Positions 32,899-46,866 are shown, numbered from the stretch's first letter. The stretch is 64,000 bases of DNA from Utricularia gibba (GCA_002189035.1 NEEC01000017.1:1922001-1986000), one strand, 5' to 3'. Numbers and translations are program-made. Notes: generated by a model not told the origin, from the sequence alone.

Positions 32899-33330
32899 GT
32901 TTTTGGATGTATGCCTGTTTTTCTTCCTATTTTTTTTCTCAAATAATAATATAAGTATTTTAAATTATAAAAAAATATTGAACTATTTTATACAATTGGT
33001 TGACGGTTTGTTATAACAAAATTAAGATGCCCTATAATAATAATAAAAATCATAGACATAATTAAAATATATTTAATTTAATCGCAATTCATTTTTAAAA
33101 CACTGATAATAAATAATAAGAAGAAAATTCACCTTGACGGCACTACTGATCAAGAAGCTATCAACTTATAAACACAAAGAATGAATATTTGAGTTGCTCT
33201 TGTTATTTTCCGGTCTTCACAAGCTGCTGACGGCATCAAGCTCTTTGCATCGCCGTCTTCGACTCTTTCTGATGACCACCGCGTGCCTTCCTTGTGCACT
33301 CAGCCGGTTCCCGACGGCGCAGTGTCTTCT
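32899..33330. other. Convergent gap between MYB and RRT-like gene
   Basis: About 430 bp of AT-rich 3' flanking sequence for both genes. No separate gene is seen; forward open frames starting at 33283 and 33294 are antisense to the last RRT-like exon. Confidence 0.6.
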
Positions 33331-36215
33331 TCACAGGGCGTTTTGTGCTACTGCGGGCGTCCAGAGGCTGTAATCTTGAGAGAGGCACTCCTGAGGATTT
33401 GCATAGAAGTAGTCCTCCTCCTTGGGCTTGTTTGGGATGGCATGTCGAACGCGGGGCTGGCCCTTTCGTCTCTCATGAGCGGCCTTCACGGCGGAAGAAA
33501 ACTCATCCCATGAGAGTGTTCCGTTCTGATGCGAATCCAGAAGCTCCACCAGCTTTCTCTTGTCCAGTTGAAAGGTTGGTTTGTGCCCACCATACCTGTA
33601 GACAAGCGGTACCTTTTCAGCATTTGTTCAACTGGTAAAGAAAGAAAGCTAGGGTTCTTCAACAGATCCGAAGTTGAATCATTTTTAAAGACAGATAGCT
33701 GTACCTCCGATGACCTTCTACTACTCTTGCCATGTTTCCATCGTAAGTTGGGATGAAGACATTACTTGCAACAGAGACTATGAAATCCAAAGCAGCCATC
33801 TGAAATGAGTGTTTCCTGAACTGCTGGAGATCTTTTGAGCTCAGGAGCGTTTCCTTTCTTACCTGTTGAAATCCGACAAAAATAAACATAAAGAGATCCA
33901 ATGTTTGATTCAAGAATTCTCCCATTTGAGGAGAAAGGGATGAGATCGAATCCGCTAATGGTGATTGGTCGAGTAAAGAGAGCCAGCACGGCAGCATGCA
34001 TCGATGAGATTCCAGGATCATGCGTAAGAAACATCTTTGAAATAATGATTTGGGTTGTAAACTGCTTAACATGACTCACAATGTTGGGAAACCTGGATCT
34101 CAGATGTCCAAGCCTCCTTTCACCACCATAGATTTCACCGGATGCAATGTAAATCTGTGTGGTCTTTCCAAAACCCAAAGCCAGCAAAATCAAAGCAGTC
34201 TCTTCAGGCGTAAGAGGGCATAAACCAAGCAATCTCTTCTCCGTCGAGTTGATCTCTTTCTCCCTCCACCAGGGGAAGGCGTACCTTTATAAGACAAGAA
34301 TGGGTAAAAGTTTAAAAGCATTGACTACCACAAGGAAGCTTTTTTCTGCAGCCGTATAGGATCAGGAGACTGAGGAGCTATGTAACATACATATTTTGTC
34401 TTAACAAAAATTATGCGCTTGCTATCACAAGCTTGTAGAAATTCAATAAACCACAAAACTATTTTCTAAAGAGTGTATCCAGCAAACACAGTGGAATGCA
34501 TCAACGAAATACCTGAGTTGTTTAAGCTCCTCAGCTTCATGTTCAGAACAGCCATGAGCACAACCAGAGAAAGCTAGCATATCCATTTCATATCTCAAAT
34601 GCAATGCTACATAGGGTCCTCTACGTTGAAGAATATTTATCAGCTTTTTCCCCAAGGCCTCAATCGTAGGTTTGAACTTTAGGGCCTGAAAATTGACTCG
34701 ACATCGGAGCCTCTGAAGCTCCAAGGCAATCCCATTATTTGCTAATCGTGAGTCTGTACGATTAAAGTGTACCACTTTGTACTTGTCAAATAGAGGAAGG
34801 ATCTGCAAGATGGGTAGAAAATCATCAGAATGGCTAGGTAAGCATCATTTCAGACAGAAAGAAATTGTAGTACATCAAGTATATGCAATAGTGCATCCTT
34901 GCATGCAACATGGATATGACCTTTTGCAAGTAGTAATTCTCATTTGACCAACTAACAGGAGGCATTTCATGCAGCTGATGTGAATCTTCCAGGCTAAACC
35001 TTTGTGGCAACTTCTTAATTATCCGAACTTCATCTCTTAACGAATTGATGAAATGGTCCACATCGAAAACATCTTCAAAGTAACTGAAATTAAACAACCC
35101 AGTTTCTAATAACAACACAAATGACAGACGAATGAATGTGAGAAGCTATGTGGCAGAAATAGTACCTCTGATCAGCCCAGAATGTTTTCTTATCAAGTTC
35201 AGGAACCACTAGTGTAAGATTTAAAAGCCGTGCAACGGTCACCATGTCACATATCTGCAATCATAGAATCGGCTGTTACATACTATAAAAAATAAGGATC
35301 AACGAACAGAGTGATCAGGGATTCTAACCGCAGATCGCATTTGATTCAAGCCACCATTACATGAGACTTTGAGAAAGCCATTAGTTGTGTAGTTTCCTGA
35401 ATTATGATCAATCCAACTATCAAACGCTGTATTACACATAGAAGTGGTGCATCAAAGACTCGAGCAATTTCTAACAAAGCCATACACTGTTTGGGGTTGA
35501 TTTAGTATGGATAGAAAACGAAATGGCAAAATCAGTACTTAAACCATGAGTGGAGCAACGGTTAGATTGTTTCCCTCTTGTTTTCCCATCTAGAGTTGTT
35601 TCTTAAATCTGCGACATTCTACTACTAAACGAGAGATACACAAAGTTCTATGAAAATCCAAGCTAGAAAGGCAAGTGAAGAAGATAACCCATTATTAACC
35701 TCATAAATTTTAATTGATCACAGTTCTCATCCATTAAAGCTCTATAACAAGAAATCAGGATCAAGTGACCAAAATGCTTGCACTATACAACCATCAACGC
35801 ATATCACTTGATCATTTGAGCCTAAACACTGCTGTTCAATCTCTTCTCTAGCTTCATAACTTCAAAAGGAACTTAATCAATGAACTTGCGCATTGCTCCA
35901 AGTAAACAAGGAAAACACCAACATCCATCAATCTGGTACGTGAAAAACTTGACGATGAGAAAAATAGATAAACCACTTACTAGGCCGAACAATAAGATGA
36001 TCACGAGGTGGATCATTTAGTGGTCCCTCAACCGGCCCGGTGATTTCCGTGAGAATAAAAAAACCACTAAGGAGACGCGGATGCCACAGCTTCAAAACGG
36101 CCACTATGTTAGCCACGCATGCCCATATCAGAATGCCAAAACAAATCCGAGTAAACCAGAATTGCAGCCTCGTCTTCTGCATCACCTGCCCCTGCAATGG
36201 CGGCAGTTTTTCCAT
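33331..36215 (-). CDS. RRT-type GT106 glycosyltransferase (rhamnogalacturonan I rhamnosyltransferase-like / O-fucosyltransferase family)
   Basis: Eight reverse-strand exons (36215-35981, 35426-35329, 35254-35166, 35083-34921, 34802-34513, 34284-34080, 33862-33705, 33595-33331) close in phase to 500 residues. A single signal-anchor helix at about residues 19-41 ([21 protein letters not shown]) predicts a Golgi type II protein. Family motifs: [101 protein letters not shown], and the tail [17 protein letters not shown]. These match Arabidopsis RRT1-4 more closely than other O-fucosyltransferase-like clades. RRTs add rhamnose to the RG-I pectin backbone. ATG 36213-36215 is preferred because an acceptor (cgtacgtag) lies just upstream, implying a separate 5' UTR exon near 36400-36740. 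Substrate assignment is by similarity. Confidence 0.93.
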
Positions 36216-37306
36216 ACCTCTATCTAAATCTATCCCATTGCGAATAATCCATCCTACGTACGACAAGTTGACAATGTGAACACAAATAAGGTTCAAACTT
36301 CAACACGGATTAACGAATTCGAAGGAAATCCCTGTTCATAACAATACAACAAATTCCCAGTTCTCTACCTTCCCCAAATCTGGATAGAGTATCAACAACA
36401 GGATCTCAGAGACACTCGCTAAGTGAATCGAATCGCCAAAGAAACGTCAAAAAACTCAAATGCAAAATAGTACTTCTCCTTCTTCCTCTCCACAGAATCA
36501 ATAATTGAAAAATGAACGACAATTCACGTCTCCAGTTCCACAAAAACCAACCAAAAAACTTTCCGGAAATCAGATATTGCTTTGTGGATCGGAAATCTTC
36601 TTGTTTGAGTAGGTGACGCAGTAAATACTCAATGTGGATTGAGCAGGTGAATGACGACCAAGAAGCTGAGATCCTCCGTGTGTGCGAGAGGGAGAATCCT
36701 CGGGAAACGTTCTGTCGCTGAATCTGAAAGCAGCGGTGCATTATTTTTATGCAATAATTTATTCACCGGAAAATATAAATATAAATTTGTTCCGTTTTTA
36801 TTAAGAAATATAAAAAAAACTAAACTATTTGTTTTCTTTTATATTGGACGAAATTTAATTTATTTGACTGATTTGGTGGCTGATCCATCGGCGCCGTGTG
36901 CTTGAAATTGCCGCGTCAACGCCGGCGACGGTGCTTTTCTAGACGTCCAACTCCTCCTGCCCGTTCTCGAGTAAGTCCATCACTCTATTCTTCTCCGTAA
37001 TTCTGACCACTTTCGTTGCTTGGTTCATGTTCCTTCGTAACCCTAGAATTTCCATTTCGTTTCGATTTGGGGGTTTTTTGATTGCTTCTGTTGGATCATT
37101 TTGGTTAGATTGTGGAGGGGATTTTGATGTTTATAGATTGATTATTTTTTTTGTTCGTGGTTGAGTCATTTTGTTGACACAAATTAGATAGGAATATATA
37201 AGCTTTCTAAATTGTTCGTATTCTTGGAGCTTGCAGCTGCCCTAATTTCTGCTTGTGTGTGTGTGCCCTGTATAATCTGATGTTGTTCAACAGGAAACCA
37301 AATAAA
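36216..37306. promoter_or_regulatory. Divergent promoter region with 5' UTR exons and introns of RRT-like and HRD1
   Basis: The RRT-like leader exon probably lies about 36400-36740 on the reverse strand. On the forward strand a donor at 36971 (CGA followed by gtaagt) and an acceptor ending 37293 (ttcaacag) define a likely 323-bp HRD1 5' UTR intron. The space between the two transcripts, about 36740-36900, is AT-rich and would be the shared promoter. Confidence 0.55.
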
Positions 37307-39693
37307 ATGATGAAGTTGCAGACTTATGCTGCACTCAGCTTTATAGCTACATTGGCGGTCACCTATCATGCTTTTAGTACTAGAGGACAGTTTTATCCTG
37401 CAATGGTTTACTTATCGACATCGAAGATAAGTTTGGTTCTTCTTCTGAATATGGGCTTGGTTATCATGTGCATCTTGTGGCAATTGACTAAGAAGATCTT
37501 CCTTGGGACACTTCGAGAAGCAGAGGTTGAGAGGTTGAATGAGCAGTCTTGGCGGGAGGTTATGGAAATCTTGTTTGCTATCACTATCTTTAGACAAGAT
37601 TTTTCAGTTTCATTTCTTGCCATGGTTACGGCATTACTGCTGATCAAGGCCTTGCACTGGTTGGCCCAGAAGAGAGTTGAATATATTGAAACAACTCCAG
37701 CCATTCCAAAGTTATCTCACGCCCGTATTGTGTCCTTTATGGGATTTCTTCTACTTATTGATGGTTTCTTTTTTTATAGTTCTGTCAAGTTTTTAGTGGA
37801 AACTAAACAGGCATCTGTTGCTCTCTTTTTCGCATTTGAGTAAGCTCATCGAAATGTATCTTGTCTTTTTAATTTTTTTTATTTGTAGTTAGATTCTGAT
37901 TACATCCTAATTGTTATTGCCTAGATACATGATACTGGCCACTACAACAGTAGCAACCTTCGCGAAGTATGTATTTTTCGTTAGTGATATGCTAATGGAA
38001 GGCCAATGGGAAAAGAAGGCTGTCTATACCTTCTATCTGGAACTTATTCGTGACTTACTGCACCTAACCATGTACATGTGTTTCTTCTTTGTGATATTCG
38101 TGTAAGTCCACTTCTGTTTCATTTTTCCACTGTTCTAATGGGAAAAAGGTTGTCATTTGTTTCTTATTAACACTTTGTGACTGTTTCTCCTACCAGGAAC
38201 TATGGTATTCCACTTCATTTGATCAGGGAGTTATATGAGACTTTCCGTAATTTCAGAGTTCGTATTTCTGATTATGTACGCTATCGAAAGATCACTTCAA
38301 ATATGAATGACCGTTTCCCAGATGCAACACCAGAAGAGCTTAATTCGTAAGCATTTTTAGATTTTCTGGTGGAACTGTTTTAGTATCCGCTAATGATTTT
38401 TTGCTGGTTATGGCTTTTGTAGAAATGATGCAACCTGTATTATATGTCGAGAGGAGATGAATACCGCAAAGAAACTTATCTGTGGGCATCTCTTCCATGT
38501 CCACTGTTTAAGGTCCTGGCTTGAAAGGCAAACTACATGTCCAACATGCAGAGCCCCCGTTGTACCCCCTGAAAATTCAACATCGACTCCGTCAGCTGGG
38601 GCTGAAAGCAATCAGCAAGGTATAAAAAAATTAACCCACAGATTGATGCATGCCAAAGTGGATTTCATGCCATGGGATGAACATTTGTGTGACCAGTCAT
38701 CTGTTTGTGTATGAAGTTTTTGGGTTAAAAAAAAAGTGACCCCAGCGTGATAAATACTAAATTTTAGTTCGTCTAGCTTTTTATTGTCCCAACATGACTG
38801 TAGGAACTGCTGCTGCGCCTGCTACATCGTCTCAAGGATCCATCGATGATGGTGCTACAAATCGTAAGACCAGTCCTCATGAAGCTAGACTCCAGGCTCT
38901 TGCTTCTGCCGCTGCTATATATGAAAAATCTTTTGTTTATCCCTCTCTGAATAAACAACGGTATGTGCCTGGTGCACTTTTTAAAGATTTCAGTTTTGCA
39001 ACAGCCTTCCTGAGTAGGTCTCCTTTTGTTGTATTTAACCTTATCATCATGTTTTCTGCGCCAACTACTGCATTGTGTCTTCGCTGTCCTAATCCAAAGC
39101 ATGAGTTGGTATCTAATTTATTATCCCGCAGGATATTATTCTCTGTGTTCTGCATGCGTGGCCTAATGAAAACAAGACCAAACTGAAATAGCTTGACATT
39201 GATTCCCTTCTCATTTCAGCTCACCAGGATATGCGTTATCTCCACAAATGTTCGGTCAACTGGGTGACACTCGAACATCAGTTAATGCTACAGATGTGGC
39301 TGCGAACGGCCAACCTCAAGGACATCGCTTCACAAACATGACATCCACACAGCTGCTTCTGGGCACTCTCAACTCTCCACAGTTTTCGAATGCGAGGGAG
39401 CAGTTGGGGCCCGGTAGTTCATCAGATTCCATCCGTGATCTGCAGATAAGACTACTTCAGCAGCAGATTGAGGTGATTCCTTTCTCCCATTTGCACCAGT
39501 TAACATCTCTAACCGTTACTTTCATTCCCATTTGACGCCTTTCAATCCTATGGTGCAGTTTCTGCAATCCCAACTCCAACTTCTGCAAAGTGAGACCAAG
39601 ACCGATACCAAGGGAAAGGCAGCCGTGTCATCATCATCTCCTCCATCCGTGTCCAACTCCAGCGTGTCCAATTCCCCTCCGACAAGCGGCTGA
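37307..39693 (+). CDS. HRD1: HRD1-like ERAD E3 ubiquitin ligase (synoviolin)
   Basis: Seven exons (37307-37839, 37925-38101, 38197-38346, 38423-38619, 38804-38960, 39220-39472, 39559-39693) join in phase to 533 residues. Six or so membrane helices fill residues 1-235, with conserved QFYPAMVYLSTSKISLVLLL, EILFAITIFRQDFS and KRVEYIETTP. The cytosolic part has NMNDRFPDATPEEL, then a RING-H2 finger at about 292-330 (C-I-I-C, CGHLFHVHCLRSWL, CPTC). The Ser-rich tail ends with a Gln/Leu-rich helix (LQIRLLQQQIE, FLQSQLQLLQS). HRD1 forms the ER retrotranslocation channel and ubiquitinates misfolded ER proteins. MMKLQTY aligns with MIRLRTY of Arabidopsis HRD1, so the first of two adjacent ATGs is used. 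It is slightly longer than Arabidopsis HRD1A/B because of the tail. Confidence 0.95.
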
Positions 39694-42370
39694 TGCAAGA
39701 TGCCTGGCACAAGAATACACCAATCACGTGTATGGGTAACCCCGTGTACTTTTACTCCCATCAAGGATACACCAGAAATGACAAATATGACTTGTTTTTC
39801 CCATTTCTTGTCTCTCTCTCCACCAGAGTCTTCTTGTTCCTCCTTTCCCTACCTTCTCCTGTCTCAGCATTTGCCTTATCCCAGTTTTCTTTCACCCCTT
39901 TTGAATAAGTTGACTCCTGTCGTAGTTGTAATAGCCATGAGCCGATGCCTTCCCAGGTGCCATTAATAACATTTTCCAGGAAAGACATTAGTTGCACTAC
40001 AGTTCGGGAGCGGGCATCCCGACAAGCCCTATATCATCTACCACATAAAAGCTGACACGTGTGGGGTCATGTACGGTCCATTGATCCTTCTCAACAGTAC
40101 ATTTAAAATATTTGCTTTTATTTTGTAATTATTTTGTAAAAGTTTTATTTAAATAATTTTAAACTTTAGATTCACTAATTCCATTTATTTTAATCATATA
40201 AAATAAATTTTACATAAACTAAATAATATATATTTAATATTTATTATTAAGTAATCCATACTCAACTACTCTAACCGGATTACCGACCCTTCCCAAAAAT
40301 AAAAAATAAAAAATGTGTTGTCAGATATATGGCCCACATCCTGTCTCTGATTGCGACATTCCTCCAATCAGACCTATCGACCCATCGAATTAAAAGCTAT
40401 TTTCTTAAAAAAACTAGAAATATTACATTCACAAATAAATAAATGTTGTTGTAATAAAATATTAAAAAGATTGCAGGGATTCCAATCGATTTAATAAATG
40501 ATTATAAAAATAAAATTTTATTTAGATAAAAGATGAATTGCTACAATAAATAAAATTTGCCATGTGGTCAAAATAAATAGCCTGAAAAATTATATTTAAA
40601 ACATAATAATCGAAAAATAGAAACATTTTTATTCTACAATAAATATTTATATTATTAATATGTGGGTTAAAAATTGGTCAATTCCATGACCAACAAGGTT
40701 AAATGCCGACCCGGTTCGCTATTTTAAACAATCGGACCGGTTCATTTAAAATTATTATTATATTATTACAAATTATTCACAAAATACACGTCATATTTTA
40801 ATTATTATTTTTAAATCACTTGGTGGCAGTAATGTATGAAAAAACAGTGTAATGCAAATTGTTCGAAGGTCAACGATGAGGATGATGGAAGCAATGTATG
40901 GATGTGTATGTATAGGTTAGAAGGGCTTGGCGGTTTGATATCGGGGTTATTGAATCTCAATGAATATCTGGGCCAAGGTGCAGGAGAGAGATGGTGAATC
41001 ATTGCATTTGTTTAATGGGTTTTCCTCGACGACCCAGAAGTTATATTCCTTAAACGAGAACTGTTTAATGGACCAATAACTGTTCTTTTGGTGGAGTGAG
41101 AAATGGGGATTGAAAAGGGACCGAAAGTTGACAAATTTCTTGTGTCACTGTTCTTGGAAGGTTGTTTCATTTGTTTATGTTGAGATTTTGCAGCTAGGAG
41201 TTCTCTCTTTCTTTTCATTTTCAACCTTATTAAATAGTAGATAGACTATACATCTGTAAAAATTCTACCTTTTTTTTATTATTTTGTCCTCACTCTCACA
41301 CTTGAAGCTTTTTTGTTGGTTATTTTGTCGGCCCAGTAGATCGAAATCTCCTCCAAAAGAAATTCTTTGGTTTAAAGTTTTGATGAGGATCTGAGGTTCT
41401 TCAGTGTAGTAATCATCCCACCCGCTTCATTGTTTCTTTGTGTCAATTGTCAGTTTTAGAAGTATTTACTTTGGTTCCTTTGCTTCTTTAATCATTTCCC
41501 TTTTTTCTTTATACCCTTTTTTCGCCTCTCGTCTTTGATCACTGTTCTAGTGTGAAAAACTGTGCACGGTGGTGAATTCTTGCCTACTCTAAGATACTCA
41601 TAGGTGATTCAATCCATCAGGATGTGGGCTTGAGGTAATTTTGTTGTTTAGACTCTATTTTTCATAGATTTACTTGCCTTTGACTCTTACCCAGAAGGAA
41701 GAAAAACTGTATCTGTAATCCGCTTCTGTTGGTGAAATTTGTCTTTCGTTTTCTTATTTTTTCTGCAGATAGGGTATCTGTATGCGTTGATTGACTAAGA
41801 AATTGATAGGTGAGTTATTCGTTTTAACGTGTGATCACTCCCTTGTTATCCCAGTACTTGTTTCTGGTGTTATGCACAGCATCTATTGTCCATACTTGTT
41901 TATTGTTTCAGCTGTTGTTTCCAGAACCCCAGAACCTAATGCATTCGTGTAACTTGTGTTTCCCCGGACTCTAGGCAGAACAATGGCGAATGGCAGTTTC
42001 GTTTTTCGTGGATTCGTTCATGAGCAATAAATAAAGCTGATGCTTTCATGATTGTTATAGTGTGATTGTGCCTGTGAACTCCCTAATGTGCATTATGTTT
42101 TTGGGTTTTGCCTGTTCTTTTGTGCATCCCTGGAATGCTTGTTTCGGCCAGCTCCCACTTATGCTTCCAAAATTTGACCTGCCGGTGCTTTTTGCTTCTG
42201 GGAATCTAAATTTTTGCTCGCTGTTGTACTTTTAGCCTGAATAAGTCAAGATGTGCTGGTATCAGTAGAAAATGAAGCTTAAGGTTTTCTCTGTTAACAG
42301 GTGTATGGTGTATTCAGGGAAGAGGGTATCCACTGCTCTCTTCTAAATTATCAACAAATGCACTGGAGAA
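39694..42370. other. HRD1 3' flank, AT-rich spacer and intron-containing 5' UTR of the DUF863 gene
   Basis: From 39694 to about 40000 is HRD1 3' UTR-like. From 40090 to 40810 the DNA is AT-rich without coding signal. From about 41270 to 42370 the T-rich composition and candidate splice sites (acceptors tctgcag near 41769 and gttaacag near 42300) suggest a multi-intron 5' UTR for the DUF863 gene. Exact leader exons cannot be fixed by eye. Confidence 0.5.
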
Positions 42371-45300
42371 ATGGGTGCTGCAGTTCAGTGTGAAAACTAC
42401 TTGAGTGTGAGTTACTCTATGAGAGACGAGAAGGAAGATTCAAGCAGTAGCAGCTGGTCTCGCTTTTACGGCGACAAATCGGCACCGGTTTTGCAGTATA
42501 ACAATGGTACCTTGCAAAGAACACCAGATGGCTATCCAGAACATGAAAGGGATGCCCTGAAGCAGAAAATGCTTCAACATGAAGCTGTTTTCAAGAATCA
42601 GGTAATTGTTGAGGACGTGTCACTAAATTCGCCCACTTCTGTGACTAGATTTAAAAGCAAATCACTTGCATCACTCTTAGATTGTTTGTTTTTTCCTTCT
42701 TGATTTCATTTTGTTTGAAGGTTTTTGAACTTCATCGACTGTATCAGATCCAAAGGAACATGATGGACGCAGCTAAAAATAAGGATTTTTTTAGCTTGCA
42801 ACCAGCAATGGAGCAATCGTCATCATCATGCCCCCAAGGCCCTCAGTTGCCATCAGATGTTGCAAAGTGGAATGCAGCAGCCTTTCCTCTTTGGGGAAAA
42901 CAGTCTGCTCCTAGTGCTGAGATTTTTAATCCTGCTGTGAGTTTACATAATGGATCAAATCTGAAAGAAGAGGCTGTTGCATTAAACGGGCGACCGTCAA
43001 AGGCGAGGAAGACATTTGATCTTCAACTTCCTCCTGATGACTGCCTGGATATTGAAGGAGAGGAAGATTTGAAACAAAACAGTGGACATGAAAATGTCAC
43101 CAAGAAGTTTCTAGTTGACCATTTGGGTTCATCAAGAGATGCTTCAAAGTCCAGTTTGTGCTTCAGGGGCTCTGCCACATTTTTTGATCTTAATGAACCC
43201 ATTAGGAACGAAGGAACCTCGTCACCATCAATTCATTTTCTTGATTTTAGTTCAGAAAAGAATACAGAGAGCAGAAGCTTGATTCAGCAAGCAAAATCAA
43301 AGGGTGCTGGTTTTGGTGCTTCTGGAGAGACCTCTCATTTGAGTAATGGATTTTTTATCAACTCATCTGTTGATGGTAAGGTCCACAACAGGTCACAGCT
43401 CTCACATACGTATGAATCCGGTATGCACCTTGTTTCAAAATTTCTCAACGTATAGAGCTCCGAATTCGATTAATCGATTTTATTGCGTTTCGTTCTCCCA
43501 CTTTCAGCCATAGCTGCCATACTCATGATGTAAACCATGCAGGTTTTCCAAGGAGCGTGGTTGGTTCTCTTCCACAAAGTAATCACCTGGATGTATCTCC
43601 TTTCTTTTCGAATATTCATCATGGCACGCCGAGTTACAGCTGTGGAAAAGAAGAAGATAGATGGTTACAGCGGCTGAGACATGGTTTTGAATCTTCCAAT
43701 GGAAACCATGATCGCCCTGGCTCCTTTAATGGCTGCATATCAAGGGAAGTTTCTCACAACACCTCCCCATTGCCATTCTTAAGTACTGTTTTAAGTGCTC
43801 CACCTCCCACCATGCTGTCTTGGGCGAATCCCAATAACAGCTTTGGCCGACCCAACTCGGTGAATCCAGTTTCAGAGCCTCTGCTTCAGACCCCGGATCA
43901 GTTTTCCAGAAAAATGTTTACCAACTCTAGCTCAAGGCTGAGTGCTGCTATGCAGAGCGAGTCAACTTCAAATGGCTTTTACCATGGCTCGGCCTCCGGT
44001 TCCAAGGAACAAAGTATCAAAATTCAGCCGCCTGGATTCAATTTTTCTCCATACAGTAGGTTCAACAATGTAGGTACCAACTGCTTGAATCCATCCTGTC
44101 GTCAAGAAGGGAAGTCCCCTGCACTGGCTATCGACTTAAATGAAGAAGTTGCGAGAAGCCCTTCTGATGAAGTTGTGATTCTGGAGGATATGAATGTGGC
44201 AGTGGGAAAGTTTGAGCCTGTAGAACCTTCTCCAGCTCTGCCCTGGCTTAAACCGAAGCCATTCCGGGTGAATGAAGTAGCTTCACCCTGTAATTTATGG
44301 GGCAAGAATGAAGCAAATGGGATTTTTAACCAACAGTTAACTGTTTCAGCGACTGATTCGAAGGTTGGACAGGACAATGAGACTGTTGAGATCAAACCTG
44401 TCAAAAGAATCATGGGGTTCCCCATTTTGGATCGACATGGACATGAGAATGAGCTACCAGAAGCTGCTTCAACCTCAGGAAGCATTGAGGGGAAGAGCGC
44501 CAGTTGCTCAAGGAAAAGCAGAATGATTGATATAAATGTCGCCTGTGAACCTGATGAGATAAACGCAGAAGAACAGCCTATCAGAGAGTATATTGACCTG
44601 AACGCCAGTGCTGGTTATTGTGAAGGTCCACTGTGTCAAGATGATGAAAGAAACGGTTCCGGCAGCAGGAGGAAAATGCTGGAGATAGATCTCGAGGCAC
44701 CTTACATACATGAGTGTGAGGAAGATGATGCATTGTTGAAAGGAAGAGAGCAAATTGATTTATCAATGGGGAATGATGATTTGCAGGAAGAAGCTCTTAG
44801 AGCAGCAGCCGAACTGATGCTTGAAATGTCTTCCTTGTTGCCAACGCCTTGCGACGGCGCCGCCCGTCCATCGGAAGTTTCTTTAGCAGAGTCTCTCGTC
44901 GTTTTCGTTGATGCTGTTGATGCACTGGAAACCAGTGATCGAAACAGAGACAGCAAGGAACCCCGAAGCCATGTTACTGAGGAAATAGATGAGTTTGAGG
45001 CCATGACACTTCAGCTGGAAGACACAACAGAGGAGCACTACATGCTTAAGCTAACTGCACTCCAACTCCAGAACGTGGAAGAAGCTGCAGCCAGTGGTTC
45101 AGCAGGCAGACCAAGAAGAGGTCAAGCACGAAGAGGCCGGCCACGGAGGGATTTCCAACGAGACATTCTCCCCGGTCTCACATCATTATCCAGGCAGGAA
45201 ATGACTGAGGATCTTCAGATATTTGGAAGCGTAATGAGAGCCATGGGACACTGCTGGAGTCCAGGATTGACAAGGCGAAACGGAGGTCGAAACACCAGAG

Positions 45301-45404
45301 GCCGAGGAAGAAAACGGGCTGCCATTGAAACTGCCGCTCCTTCCACCAACATCCCTCCTTCACTCCAGCCTCCCAGCAACCAAGTTCAGAAGACAGAAGC
45401 TTAA
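42371..45404 (+). CDS. DUF863 nuclear protein with repeated DLN (EAR-like) and AT-hook-like motifs
   Basis: Exons 42371-42601, 42721-43420 and 43543-45404 join in phase to 930 residues. The start MGAAVQCENYL and the block VFELHRLYQIQRNMM (residue 78 on) are hallmarks of plant DUF863 proteins (Arabidopsis At1g13940, At1g26620, At1g69360). EAR-type D-L-N motifs are seen at about residues 233 (FFDLNEPI), 508 (AIDLNEEV) and 662 (YIDLNASAG), with a related IDINVA. Near 840 and again near 900 lie AT-hook-like GRPRRG / RRGRPRR and GRGRKR sequences. A conserved acidic helix (EEALRAAAELMLEMSS) precedes them. The family is experimentally uncharacterised; a chromatin or co-repressor role is inferred from the motifs only. 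The start follows a long intron-containing leader. Confidence 0.92.
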
Positions 45405-46866
45405 CATGCTGGGGGAAAACAACCCGGCGCCCCAGGCGCCAACGATGCTCACAAGGTAATCCATCTCCAGCTACGTAAAGCAAGAACCACATACTGAGCA
45501 AGTTTCACAGGAGGAATCAGGGACATGGAGAGCCTGCTCCATGCCGGAGGGAAACTGAGCTAATGATGATGATCAGAAACAATTTGCTGCTTACCCTTCA
45601 TAGTTTTTGGACCTCTCATATTGTAATGTGCTGTTGGAATAATTGTACCAAATGTATCTCAATTTCTTGATATACAGACAAGCCAGAGAGAGAGGGGGAG
45701 ACAGCAATGTAAACCGGTGTTTTTGTCTGAATCATGCTCCTCCTTACATAAAATAAAATATTTTCATTTTGTTTTTTTTTTTTATAAATAGCATTTCTAA
45801 ATGCAACCCCGTCACGCGCCATCTAACCGCACCCTCGCCACCAACCTAGTTGGCTTGGCAGGCCCCGCACCACGTTTGCCGTACCACCATCGCATGAATA
45901 TTTTTATTAATTTATAATATAAATTTATAAATAAAAAGGCTTAAATATTATATTAAAACGTGTTTTAAATACTAAATAGAGTCCAATTCAGGCTTGTATC
46001 AATGATAGTATGAAAAGACATTCAATAAGGACACTTAATATCTAAGAGTAAGAGAATGTAAGATTAAAATTCTTGTAACAATATCTCATATTAGTGATAC
46101 ACAAAATAGAGAATATATTTAAATAAAAGTATTCCGATAATCTTGTATGAAGTATTTTCTCTTAAAGTAAAGAACATAAAATCGTAATGTTTGAGTGACT
46201 GAAACAAAAAATATTATATAAAATGAGTATGGGTCATAACACTTGTATAATCTCAATAAATCTCACCAACAAATTCAATTGTACTATGAATGAAATTCTT
46301 CATGTTCTAACTATAAGTATATCAATAGTTCCAATAAGAGCAATTGAGTTTGATATGTTTATACCGTAATTAGCAATCGAGCCTAATCGACAATTCATGG
46401 TTTAAAGATTATGCGATTTTAATATAATTTTTTTTTATCAATGATTCATGATTTAAATATGATTTTTTGTAGTTGGTTATTATCGAAGAAAACTATGTAT
46501 TATGATAAAATCTACTACCAAAATACAGAATCCAAATAGTTTTATAATATTTTAAAATTTAATTATTAAATTTATCTGAATTAAAACGTGGAAATTTATT
46601 ATTTTATAAATCTTTATCCGATTTTGGGGTGGGGTTAGGTTTTTAGGGACACGGGTGAGCCGTGTCCATCAATATGAATGGTGACTACAAATTTTGGTGT
46701 ATAAAATAAAAGGGAAGAAGCAACAACAGAAATCTTGACGCGTGAACCCTCTCTTCTCGCCCTCTTTCTCTCCTTCCTCCCCTATCTTATAGAAAAACCC
46801 TAGCTACCAACACTCAAGCTCCACGATCGCGATCGGAATTTGCATCTCCGCCGCGCGCGTCGTCGT
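45405..46866. other. AT-rich gap between DUF863 and WRKY57-like
   Basis: About 1.46 kb. The DUF863 3' UTR extends to perhaps 45760. AT-rich DNA with no coding signal follows to about 46700, then a CT-rich leader (CTCTCTTCTCGCCCTC) of the WRKY gene. An AAACCC-type motif (AAAAACCCTAG, about 46792-46802) lies just before the WRKY leader. Confidence 0.6.
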
